A stretch of DNA of 64,000 nucleotides from Mucilaginibacter arboris. Its GTDB lineage: Bacteria; Bacteroidota; Bacteroidia; Sphingobacteriales; Sphingobacteriaceae. Shown piece after piece: positions 46,847 to 54,689 of this stretch. Position 1 is the first letter of the stretch; each line of letters begins with the position of its first letter. The stretch lies in NCBI RefSeq assembly GCF_009754915.1, contig NZ_WPIK01000009.1:1-64000 (forward strand), written 5' to 3'. The notes under the pieces are model-generated. The model was not told the origin of the DNA. It saw only the letters and a list, made by a program, of their open reading frames with translations, and searched no databases. Position numbers and translations under genes: made by a program.

Positions 46847-47602
46847 ATGGAAGCTAATCAGTTGACAGAACTCGAAAAAGAATTTGAAAATATACCGCTA
46901 AAAGAAGCATTGCAATTAATTGCGTCACGCTTTCCAGGTCAGGTTGCTTTTTCAACTTCCTTCGGAATGGAAGACCAGGTGATTACACATATCATCGGCA
47001 AAAATAAAATCCCACTGAAGGTTTTTACTTTAGATACCGGCCGTATGTTTAATGAAACGTACGAAGTTTGGTCGTCCACAGCAAATATCTTTGATTTAGC
47101 GATTGATCCTTTTTATCCTGATGCACAGGAAATCCAAAACTTCGTTAACGAGCGCGGTATCAACAGCATGTACCTATCCGTGGATAACCGCAAAGAATGC
47201 TGCCGCATCCGTAAAATTGAACCTTTAAAAAGGGCATTAAAGGGCATAGCGGTTTGGGTTACCGGCGTTCGTGCGGCGCAGTCTGTTAATCGACAGAATT
47301 TTAAAATGTTTGAGTGGGACGAGGCTTTCCAGCTCATCAAATTTAATCCACTGCTGCACTGGAGCGATCAGGACGTGGCTGATTTTATCCACCAAAACCA
47401 CACACCTTATAATCAGTTACATGATCAGGGTTTTTTAAGTATCGGCTGCGCACCTTGTACACGTGCCGTTCAGTTTGGAGAAGATGCCCGTGCCGGAAGA
47501 TGGTGGTGGGAAGATTCTAAAAAAGAATGCGGGCTGCACCAAACCAAAGTATTAGCTGATATTACCGATCCTGAATTAACACAATCAACAGACATTCATT
47601 AA
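46847..47602 (+). CDS. cysH: Adenylyl-sulfate (APS) reductase, assimilatory
   Basis: 251-aa PP-loop reductase. STSFGMEDQVITH at 36-48 is the nucleotide loop. CC at 118-119 and C201/C204 (CAPC) are the four ligands of a [4Fe-4S] cluster, and ECGLH (C228) is the catalytic tail. The four-cysteine set points to an enzyme using APS rather than PAPS, reducing it to sulfite with thioredoxin. This agrees with the absence of an APS kinase (cysC) here. A motif copy at 46899 encodes LKEAL in frame. It lies 2 nt before cysD and behind the SAM riboswitch. Confidence 0.95.
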   Translation: MEANQLTELEKEFENIPLKEALQLIASRFPGQVAFSTSFGMEDQVITHIIGKNKIPLKVFTLDTGRMFNETYEVWSSTANIFDLAIDPFYPDAQEIQNFVNERGINSMYLSVDNRKECCRIRKIEPLKRALKGIAVWVTGVRAAQSVNRQNFKMFEWDEAFQLIKFNPLLHWSDQDVADFIHQNHTPYNQLHDQGFLSIGCAPCTRAVQFGEDARAGRWWWEDSKKECGLHQTKVLADITDPELTQSTDIH

Positions 47603-47604
47603 TA

Positions 47605-48501
47605 ATGAGCATATCCAATCATTTAAAAGAACTGGAAGAAGAATCCATTTATATCATGCGCGAAGTGGCTGCACAATTCGAGCGGCCGGCTTTATTGTTT
47701 TCAGGCGGAAAAGACTCGATCACGCTGGTCCACCTGGCACGTAAAGCTTTTTATCCGGCTAAATTTCCGTTCCCTTTGGTCCATATTGATACTGGCCATA
47801 ACTTCCCGGAAACGATTGAATTTCGAGATCATCTGGTGGAAAAAATTGGTGCACAACTAATTGTACGTTATGTGCAAGATAGTATCAACCAGAAAAAAGC
47901 AACCGAAGAAACCGGAAAATATGCCAGCAGAAACAGCTTGCAAACGGTAACTTTATTAGATACGATCGAAGAATTTAAGTTTGATGCCTGTATTGGCGGC
48001 GCCCGTCGTGATGAAGAAAAAGCACGTGCCAAAGAACGTATTTTCTCTGTTCGTGATGAGTTCGGTTCCTGGGAACCAAAACGCCAGCGCCCGGAATTGT
48101 GGGGACATTTAAACGGCATGATCAATTACGGTGAAAATGTGCGTTGTTTCCCGATCAGTAACTGGACGGAACTGGACGTTTGGAATTACATTAAACAGGA
48201 AAAACTGGATTTGCCAAGTATTTATTTTACCCATCCTCGTGAAGTTTTAGTGAGAGATGGCCAGCTTTTCCCATATTCAGAATTTTTGAATATGGATGGC
48301 GAAGAAGTTTTTACACAAGATGTTCGTTTCCGCACCGTTGGCGATATGACTTGTACTGCTGCTGTTTCTTCAACCGCCGGAACTTTGGATGATATTATTG
48401 AAGAAATTAAATCTTCCCGAATATCAGAGCGCGGAGCGAGGATGGATGATAAACGTTCTGAAGCTGCGATGGAAAAAAGGAAATTGGCGGGATATTTTTA
48501 A
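47605..48501 (+). CDS. cysD: Sulfate adenylyltransferase subunit 2
   Basis: 298-aa ATP sulfurylase small subunit. It has the PP-loop SGGKDS at 33-38, HIDTGHNFPETIEFRD, RDEEKARAKERIFS and the late WTELDVWNYIKQE. With the GTPase CysN it activates sulfate to APS for the reductase encoded just upstream. A palindrome-containing 222-nt gap parts it from cysN, unlike the tight spacing usual for this pair. An ATACTGTTTTTA copy of the second motif starts at its stop codon. Confidence 0.96.
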   Translation: MSISNHLKELEEESIYIMREVAAQFERPALLFSGGKDSITLVHLARKAFYPAKFPFPLVHIDTGHNFPETIEFRDHLVEKIGAQLIVRYVQDSINQKKATEETGKYASRNSLQTVTLLDTIEEFKFDACIGGARRDEEKARAKERIFSVRDEFGSWEPKRQRPELWGHLNGMINYGENVRCFPISNWTELDVWNYIKQEKLDLPSIYFTHPREVLVRDGQLFPYSEFLNMDGEEVFTQDVRFRTVGDMTCTAAVSSTAGTLDDIIEEIKSSRISERGARMDDKRSEAAMEKRKLAGYF

Positions 48502-48723
48502 TACTGTTTTTAGCAGACATTTTTAAGACAAATTGGAAGAAACACACCCCTAACCCCTCTCAAGAGGGGAAGCAAAGTTTGCTACTTTTATGGTTTAGAA
48601 AGGTATGCGAGCGATTTCCCCTCTTGAGAGGGGTTAGGGGTGTGTCCTTCTTCACATAAAAAACATCGATAAAAACAGCATTCAACCAAATACTAATACT
48701 GTTTTTATCACCAAAAAATTAAC
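48502..48723. other. Gap between cysD and cysN filled with repeats
   Basis: This 222-nt spacer holds a 30-bp inverted repeat (48542-48571 and 48616-48645) and three copies of the second motif, a reverse copy at 48501-48512, a forward copy at 48670-48681 and a reverse copy at 48696-48707. There is no ORF. Confidence 0.8.
48542..48645. repeat. 30-bp perfect inverted repeat (MITE-like or hairpin element)
   Basis: Arms 48542-48571 and 48616-48645 are exactly complementary over 30 nt. Each arm itself contains CCCCTCTCAAGAGGGG, a smaller palindrome. The spacer is 44 nt. CCCCTAACCCCTC-type repeats are familiar from Bacteroidota genomes. It may form a stable hairpin that uncouples cysD from cysN or sets their ratio. 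Confidence 0.9.
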
Positions 48724-49971
48724 ATGGAACTTTTAAAATTTTCAACCGCCGGCAGTGTGGACGATGGCAAAAGCACGCTGATCGGCAGGTTGTTGTACGA
48801 TACCGGCTCATTAACAGAAGATCAATTAGAAGCGGTAGAAGCAGCAAGCAAACGCAAAGGTTTTGATTACCTCGACCTTTCTTTGCTTACAGATGGTTTA
48901 AGTGCCGAACGCGAGCAAGGCATCACCATTGATGTAGCGCATATTTATTTTGCCACGGCAAACCGCAAATTTATTATTGCGGATACGCCCGGACACGTGG
49001 AATATACGCGAAATATGGTTACCGGCGCTTCGCATTCGCAGCTTTCTATTATTTTAATTGATGCGCGAAAAGGCGTGATCGAGCAAACGCAGCGACACTT
49101 TTTTATCGCCAATTTATTGCAGATCCCGGAAATTGTAGTAGCTGTAAATAAAATGGACCTGGTGGGTTTTGAGGAAGAGAAATTTAATGCGATAAAAGAA
49201 GCATTCCTGCAGTTTGCAGAAGGTTTTCCGAAGTTTAAACAAAACATTACCTTCATTCCTATTTCTTCTTTAAAAGGCGATAATGTGGTGAACGAGTCTG
49301 AAAACATGCCCTGGTACCAGGGGAAATCTTTACTGCATTACCTTGAAAATGTTGATGTAAGCAGCAGTATAAACAAAACCGATGCGCGTTTTCCGGTGCA
49401 GTATGTCATCCGTCCGCACTCAGAAGAATTTCATGATTACCGCGGTTATGCCGGAAGGGTGATCAGCGGGGAGTTTACAGTAGGAGAGGAAGTTACCGTT
49501 CTGCCTTCGCAGCAAAAATCAACCATCAAACAGGTGGTTACATTTGATGGCGACCTGAAAACTGCCGAAACCCATTCTTCCGTTACTTTATTGTTGGAAG
49601 ACGAAGTGGATATTACCCGCGGAAATATGCTGGTAAAAACAGCAAACCTGCCGCAGATAGACAAAGAAATTACTGCAGATATTTGCTGGATGGATACGCA
49701 GTCCTTGGTTCCCGGCGGAAAATATCTGATCGAGCATAGTCATAATCTGATCAAGGCAATTGTACGCGAAGTGGATTACATTGTGCACACCAGCACTTTA
49801 AATAAAGATACCGAAACCAAAACCATCAAACTGAATGATATTGCGCGTGTGAAAATTAAAATGGCTCAACCGCTTTTTTTTGATGCTTATGAGCAAAATC
49901 AGGCAAACGGTTCTTTCATTTTAATTAACGAACAAACAAAAAATACGGTTGCGGCGGGAATAATTGTGTAG
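48724..49971 (+). CDS. cysN: Sulfate adenylyltransferase subunit 1 (GTPase)
   Basis: 415-aa EF-Tu-like GTPase. G1 is GSVDDGKST at 10-18, G2/G3 are EQGITIDVAHIYF and DTPGH, and G4 is NKMDL. C-terminal beta domains follow (GYAGRVISGEFTVGEEV). There is no CysC (APS kinase) fusion at the C-terminus. GTP hydrolysis drives APS formation by CysD. A motif copy at 49193 encodes IKEAF in frame. The gene is in the same operon despite the repeat-filled spacer. Confidence 0.96.
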   Translation: MELLKFSTAGSVDDGKSTLIGRLLYDTGSLTEDQLEAVEAASKRKGFDYLDLSLLTDGLSAEREQGITIDVAHIYFATANRKFIIADTPGHVEYTRNMVTGASHSQLSIILIDARKGVIEQTQRHFFIANLLQIPEIVVAVNKMDLVGFEEEKFNAIKEAFLQFAEGFPKFKQNITFIPISSLKGDNVVNESENMPWYQGKSLLHYLENVDVSSSINKTDARFPVQYVIRPHSEEFHDYRGYAGRVISGEFTVGEEVTVLPSQQKSTIKQVVTFDGDLKTAETHSSVTLLLEDEVDITRGNMLVKTANLPQIDKEITADICWMDTQSLVPGGKYLIEHSHNLIKAIVREVDYIVHTSTLNKDTETKTIKLNDIARVKIKMAQPLFFDAYEQNQANGSFILINEQTKNTVAAGIIV

Positions 49972-50033
49972 AAAGGTGAGAGGTATCAGCTTTCAGCAAT
50001 CAGTGCTTGGCCAGACGACGATGGAAAGACGAC

Positions 50034-50147
50034 GCTTTGTCATCCTGAGCCTGTCAAAGGATTCATCGAAGCAAAAGAGAATTTATGTTGATAAAAGAAG
50101 CATTGATATTTGAAGAAGATTTCTCCCTACGGTCGAAATGACAAAGC
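50034..50147. repeat. MITE-like element with 10-bp terminal inverted repeats
   Basis: GCTTTGTCAT at 50034-50043 and ATGACAAAGC at 50138-50147 are exact inverted ends of a 114-bp unit. Internal stretches (CCTGAGCCTGTCAAAGGATTC near one end and GATTTCTCCCTACGGTCGAA near the other) look like common Bacteroidota interspersed repeats. One forward copy of the dispersed 12-mer sits near its centre at 50092. Confidence 0.7.
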
Positions 50148-50185
50148 GGCAAGCAAACCGCAATGACAAACTTTTCAAACTTTAA

Positions 50186-50749
50186 ATGAAAAATATTGAC
50201 AGGAAAAGCTTAGAGAAAGCTTATAGATTGTTTGATACCGGTGATATTGACCGAATAGAGATAGGAACAACTCATGGATTACAGCAAATACACCAATATT
50301 TGTTTGACGGACTTTATGATTTTGCCGGTAAGCTTCGTGCCCGGAATATCTCAAAAGGTGGTTTCAGGTTTGCAACAGCATTGTATCTGAAGGAAATTTT
50401 GCAAAAAGTGGAACAAATGCCAGAGAACACTTTTGAAGAAATCATTGAAAAGTATGTGGAAATGAATATAGCGCATCCTTTTATGGAAGGCAACGGCAGG
50501 ACGATGCGGATATGGTTGGATATGCTTTTGAAAAAGAGACTAAAAAAAGTAGTAAACTGGCAGTTTGTAGATAAAACGCTTTATTTACAGGCCATGGAAC
50601 GCAGTCCAATTAACGACTTGGAATTACGAACGCTACTTGTTGCTAATCTAACTGGAGACATAAACAATAGAGAAATTATTTTTAAAGGTATCGAACAATC
50701 TTACTATTATGAAGGATATCAAAAAGAAGATGATGACGAACAAAGCTGA
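50186..50749 (+). CDS. Fic domain protein (predicted AMPylator)
   Basis: 187-aa Fic/DOC family protein. The catalytic loop HPFMEGNGR is at 97-105 with H97 and R105. The upstream flap [21 protein letters not shown] fits compact class III type Fic proteins. These attach AMP or another nucleotide moiety to target proteins, often regulated by an inhibitory helix. I did not find a clear S/TxxxEG inhibitory motif. It lies inside the sulfur locus between cysN and an OsmC gene, with no clear functional link, and may be an insertion brought with the repeat next to it. Confidence 0.88.
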   Translation: MKNIDRKSLEKAYRLFDTGDIDRIEIGTTHGLQQIHQYLFDGLYDFAGKLRARNISKGGFRFATALYLKEILQKVEQMPENTFEEIIEKYVEMNIAHPFMEGNGRTMRIWLDMLLKKRLKKVVNWQFVDKTLYLQAMERSPINDLELRTLLVANLTGDINNREIIFKGIEQSYYYEGYQKEDDDEQS

Positions 50750-50804
50750 CACTTTATACTTCTAATAATAGAAGGGCAGCACGCTGGAATAACAAAAACG
50801 GCAA

Positions 50805-51266
50805 ATGACAAAACCTGAACTGACAACCGGCAACTCAAAACTTACAACTGAAATGAAAATCAACCTCAGCAGAAAAAATAAAGCTTACCATTTCGAAGCG
50901 GAAAATGAACAGGGAAATACTTTAGATATGGATGCCAACCCGGCAATTGGCGGAGAAAATCAAGGCTTCCGGCCGATGGAAACTTTGCTGGCCGGTTTAG
51001 GCGGATGCAGCGCAATCGATATGGTATCGATCCTGAAAAAACAAAAAGAACCGATTGAAGATTTAAAGATCAGCATTAACGGTAAACGTTTTGAAGGCCA
51101 GGAGCCATCTTTGTTTGAAACCATCGACATTGAATTTCATGTTTTTGGTGCCGTAAACGAAGCAAAAATACAACGTGCACTCGAACTTACTTTCGAAAAG
51201 TATTGTTCTGTTGCCATGATCCTGAATAAAACAGCAAAAATTAATTTTTCCTATAAGCTCAACTAA
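50805..51266 (+). CDS. OsmC family peroxiredoxin-like protein
   Basis: OsmC-fold protein with the two reactive cysteines in GLGGCSAID (C68) and EKYCSVA (C134), which reduce organic hydroperoxides. FRPMETLLAGLGGCSAIDMVSILKKQ is the usual OsmC block. The reading frame begins at 50805, but the ATG at 50853 (MKINLSRKNKAYHF) is the more likely start because homologues begin there. It lies 5 nt before the sulfhydrylase gene, so it is co-transcribed and may protect against sulfur or peroxide stress. Confidence 0.85.
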   Translation: MTKPELTTGNSKLTTEMKINLSRKNKAYHFEAENEQGNTLDMDANPAIGGENQGFRPMETLLAGLGGCSAIDMVSILKKQKEPIEDLKISINGKRFEGQEPSLFETIDIEFHVFGAVNEAKIQRALELTFEKYCSVAMILNKTAKINFSYKLN

Positions 51267-51271
51267 TATCC

Positions 51272-52468
51272 ATGAGTCAGCATTTCGAAACCCAAGCCGT
51301 TCGTACACAAATGGAACGCAGTCAGCATAAAGAACATTCGGCACCTATTTACATGACTTCCAGCTACAAGTTTGATGATGCGGAAGAAATGCGTGCGTTG
51401 TTTACCGGCGAGCAGGAAGGGAATATTTACAGCCGCTATGCCAATCCAAATGTTGACGAGTTCATCACTAAAATGGCAATATTGGAAGGTACGGATGATG
51501 GCTGGGCAACTGCAACCGGAATGGCTGCTATTTTTACCACTTTCGCTGCGTTTTTAAAGCAAGGCGATCATATACTTTCCAGCCGTTCGGTTTTTGGTTC
51601 TACGCACCAGTTGCTGCATAATATTCTGCCAAAATGGGGCATTACCTATTCGTATGCTGATCTGGATAAAACGGAAGAATGGGAAAAACTTATCCAGCCG
51701 AACACCAAAATGATTTTTGTAGAAACACCTTCCAATCCCGGAATTGATATTATAGATTTGGAATGGTTGGGCAATTTCTCTAAAAAACATGGTGCAATGC
51801 TGGTAGTTGATAATTGTTTTGCTACACCTTATTTGCAGCAGCCGATTAAGTATGGAACCGATTTATCTATTCATTCAGCTACCAAATATATCGACGGACA
51901 AGGCCGTGCTTTAGGCGGAATTATTTTAGGCAGAAATGAATTGATCAGAGAAATTGAAGGTTTTGCGCGCCATTCCGGTCCGGCTTTATCGCCTTTTAAT
52001 TCCTGGATTTTAAGTAAAAGCCTGGAAACTTTAGCCGTAAGGATGGACCGCCATTGCGAAAGCGCGTTAAAAGTTGCAACAGCCTTAGAAGCAAATCCGG
52101 AAGTGGAACTGGTAAAATATCCGTTCCTGCCTTCACATCCGCAGTACGAAATCGCCAAAAAGCAAATGAAAGCAGGCGGCGGTATCATTACGTTTGTGCC
52201 AAAAGGAGGATTGGAAAGAGCGGCAAGGTTTTTGGACGCTTTAAAGATGTTTTCCATTTCGGCCAATTTGGGAGATACACGTTCTATCGCCACGCATCCG
52301 GCAACCAGTACGCATTCTAAATTAACCGAAGAGCAGCGCAATGAAGTGGGCATTGAGCAGGGAACTATTCGTTTATCAATCGGGCTGGAACATGTGGATG
52401 ATATTCTGGCCGATATAGAGCAAGCCCTGAAAGCTTCGGTTTTAGAACCAGAGGAAACCTCAAAATAA
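51272..52468 (+). CDS. metZ: O-succinylhomoserine sulfhydrylase-type PLP enzyme
   Basis: 398-aa Cys/Met-metabolism PLP enzyme. SATKYIDGQG places the PLP lysine at K205, and SRYANPNVDEF, TATGMAAIFTT, FVETPSNPG and GDTRSIATHP are family blocks. Between two neighbours that make sulfide, direct sulfhydrylation of an acyl-homoserine to homocysteine is the most likely reaction. The cofactor-lysine context fits MetZ better than cystathionine synthases, but acyl preference cannot be settled by eye. The stop is followed by an inverted motif pair. Confidence 0.85.
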   Translation: MSQHFETQAVRTQMERSQHKEHSAPIYMTSSYKFDDAEEMRALFTGEQEGNIYSRYANPNVDEFITKMAILEGTDDGWATATGMAAIFTTFAAFLKQGDHILSSRSVFGSTHQLLHNILPKWGITYSYADLDKTEEWEKLIQPNTKMIFVETPSNPGIDIIDLEWLGNFSKKHGAMLVVDNCFATPYLQQPIKYGTDLSIHSATKYIDGQGRALGGIILGRNELIREIEGFARHSGPALSPFNSWILSKSLETLAVRMDRHCESALKVATALEANPEVELVKYPFLPSHPQYEIAKKQMKAGGGIITFVPKGGLERAARFLDALKMFSISANLGDTRSIATHPATSTHSKLTEEQRNEVGIEQGTIRLSIGLEHVDDILADIEQALKASVLEPEETSK

Positions 52469-52484
52469 GGTAAAAATATACCGG

Positions 52485-52515
52485 TAAAAGAAGTATTCAG
52501 CAAATGCTTCTTTTA
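52485..52515 (+). terminator. Inverted motif pair, terminator-like hairpin after metZ
   Basis: Forward copy 52485-52496 and reverse copy 52504-52515 are 7 nt apart. With the flanks the arms extend to about 17 bp (ACCGGTAAAAGAAGTATT paired with AATGCTTCTTTTATCGGT, with a few mismatches). It is the tightest motif hairpin in the window and sits 16 nt after the metZ stop. The T run is not long, so termination is inferred. Confidence 0.65.
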
Positions 52516-52563
52516 TCGGTACAAAATATATATTACTATTGTATATTAATTCTATAGAGTATA

Positions 52564-54672
52564 ATGCAAAGTTTCAGAACTGAGTTAGAGAACCCTGTTG
52601 TAGAAAAAGACATTCTGGATTTAGAAAAGAAAATCCGTTTGTTCCGCGAAGGAAAAATAGATGATGAGAAGTTCCGCAGCCTGCGTTTGGCCCGCGGCGT
52701 TTACGGACAGCGGCAGCAAGGCGTGCAAATGGTACGCATCAAATTGCCTTATGGGAAAGTTACGACGCAGCAACTGAATAAAATCAGTGATGTTTCTGAT
52801 GAATATGCAACAGGAAATCTGCATATTACTACCCGTCAGGATATTCAAATCCACTTTGTAAGCCTCGACCGCACACCGCAATTATGGGCAGAACTGGAAG
52901 AAGATGATATCACCTTGCGCGAAGCTTGCGGAAATACGGTTAGAAATGTAACCGCATCTGCAATGGCTGGCATCGACCCGAAAGAACCTTTTGATGTTTC
53001 GCCTTATGCCCATGCTGCTTTTGCCTACTTTTTACGTAACCCGATCTGCCAGGAAATGGGAAGGAAGTTTAAAATTGCTTTTTCTTCTTCCGAAGATGAT
53101 ACTGCATTTGCCTTTATGCACGATCTGGGTTTTATCCCGAAGGTAAAAATCGAAAACGGTGTTGAAACAAGAGGATTTAAAGTGGTTTTAGGCGGAGGTT
53201 TAGGTTCTCAGCCTTACATGGCCGATCCGGTTACAGATTTTATGCCCGTAAACCAGATCATTCCTTTTGCAGAATCTGTTCTGCGTGTTTTCGACCGTTA
53301 CGGCGAACGCAACAAACGCCACAAAGCACGGATGAAATATCTGGTGCAGGATATTGGCGCAGAAGAATTGATCCGTTTAGCGGAAGCCGAACGTTTGGCG
53401 CTTAAAAATAAAACTTACGAGATCAATACTTCGGAATATGAAACAAGTATTCCTGAAAATGGAATTTTTAACGCCGAGATTACTGATCCGTTAAAATACG
53501 AACAATGGCTTAAAACCAACGTTTTTCCGCAGAAACAAGCAGGATTTGTAGCTATCGGTTTACGTATCCAGAACGGAGATATTAAAACACCAATTGCACG
53601 CCAGTTAATTTCATTGGTAAAAACAGCAGCGGCAGACGATATCCGTTTAACCAATACACAGGGCATGCTGTTAAAGTTTGTCCGCGAAGAAAACCTACCT
53701 TACGTTTTTGAGGAACTGAACCGGTTGACTTTAGCAGAACCGGGTTTTGAAAGCATGGCCGATATTACTTCCTGCCCCGGAACAGATACCTGTAACCTGG
53801 GAATTTCCAACAGTACCGGTATTACCCGTGAGCTGGAAAAAGTAATTAAAAACGAGTTTCCTGATTTGATTTACAATACAGATATTAAAATCAAGATCAG
53901 TGGTTGTATCAATTCGTGTGCACAGCATGCGATGGCCAGTATTGGTTTTCATGGATCAAGTATGAAGATTGATAAAATGGTTGCTCCGGCTTTGCAAGTA
54001 CTTTTAGGCGGCGGCCCAACCGGAAATGGTGCTGGAGTTGCTGCGGATAAAGTAATTAAAGTGCCCAGTAAACGCGGTCCGCAGGTATTGCGTGAATTAT
54101 TGTATGATTATCAAACCAATTCAATCGAAGGCGAACTTTTTAATCAGTATTACAACCGCCAGGGTAAAATTTACTTCTACGATTTGTTGAATCCGCTGGG
54201 CGATACTAAAACAGTAACTCCGGATGATTTTATCGACTGGGAACAAAGCGCGCCTTACAAAACCGAAATCGGTGTTGGCGAGTGTGCCGGTGTAATGATT
54301 GATCTGGTAGCAACACTGTTGTTTGAATCTGATGAAAAATTAGAAAACGCTGATACTTCTTTTAAGGCAGGAGATTATGCAGATGCGATCTATTACGCTT
54401 ATACGGCTTTCGTTCATACAGCTAAAGCGATGTTGATTTCTGAAAATATCAAAACCAATACACAGGCTGGCATCATCACTGATTTTGATACCAACTTTGT
54501 TGCAACTGGTAAAATCGAGCTGCCGATCATTTTTGAAGAACTGGTTTATCAGATCAATCAGCAGGAACCAAGCCAAGAATTTGCTAAATATTATATCGAG
54601 CAATCACGGATGATTAAGCAAAAAGCTGCAGATTATCGCGAAGCACAACTTGCAGAAAACGTTATTAAATAA
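52564..54672 (+). CDS. Sulfite reductase, sirohaem hemoprotein, with C-terminal HEPN-like extension
   Basis: 702-aa nitrite/sulfite reductase. Two ferredoxin-like halves (VRIKLPYGKVTTQQL ... and GLRIQNGDIKTPIARQL ...) hold the sirohaem and [4Fe-4S] site with CPGTDTC (about C404 and C410) and CINSC (about C448 and C452). Its place among sulfate-assimilation genes makes sulfite, reduced to sulfide, the substrate. After about residue 590 an extra helical segment (FKAGDYADAIYYAYTAFVHTAKAMLI) looks like a HEPN domain and is absent from CysI. The second motif copy at 54353 overlaps this extension in the reverse sense. Confidence 0.93.
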   Translation: MQSFRTELENPVVEKDILDLEKKIRLFREGKIDDEKFRSLRLARGVYGQRQQGVQMVRIKLPYGKVTTQQLNKISDVSDEYATGNLHITTRQDIQIHFVSLDRTPQLWAELEEDDITLREACGNTVRNVTASAMAGIDPKEPFDVSPYAHAAFAYFLRNPICQEMGRKFKIAFSSSEDDTAFAFMHDLGFIPKVKIENGVETRGFKVVLGGGLGSQPYMADPVTDFMPVNQIIPFAESVLRVFDRYGERNKRHKARMKYLVQDIGAEELIRLAEAERLALKNKTYEINTSEYETSIPENGIFNAEITDPLKYEQWLKTNVFPQKQAGFVAIGLRIQNGDIKTPIARQLISLVKTAAADDIRLTNTQGMLLKFVREENLPYVFEELNRLTLAEPGFESMADITSCPGTDTCNLGISNSTGITRELEKVIKNEFPDLIYNTDIKIKISGCINSCAQHAMASIGFHGSSMKIDKMVAPALQVLLGGGPTGNGAGVAADKVIKVPSKRGPQVLRELLYDYQTNSIEGELFNQYYNRQGKIYFYDLLNPLGDTKTVTPDDFIDWEQSAPYKTEIGVGECAGVMIDLVATLLFESDEKLENADTSFKAGDYADAIYYAYTAFVHTAKAMLISENIKTNTQAGIITDFDTNFVATGKIELPIIFEELVYQINQQEPSQEFAKYYIEQSRMIKQKAADYREAQLAENVIK

Positions 54673-54689
54673 TAGGCCTTAAAAGAAGC

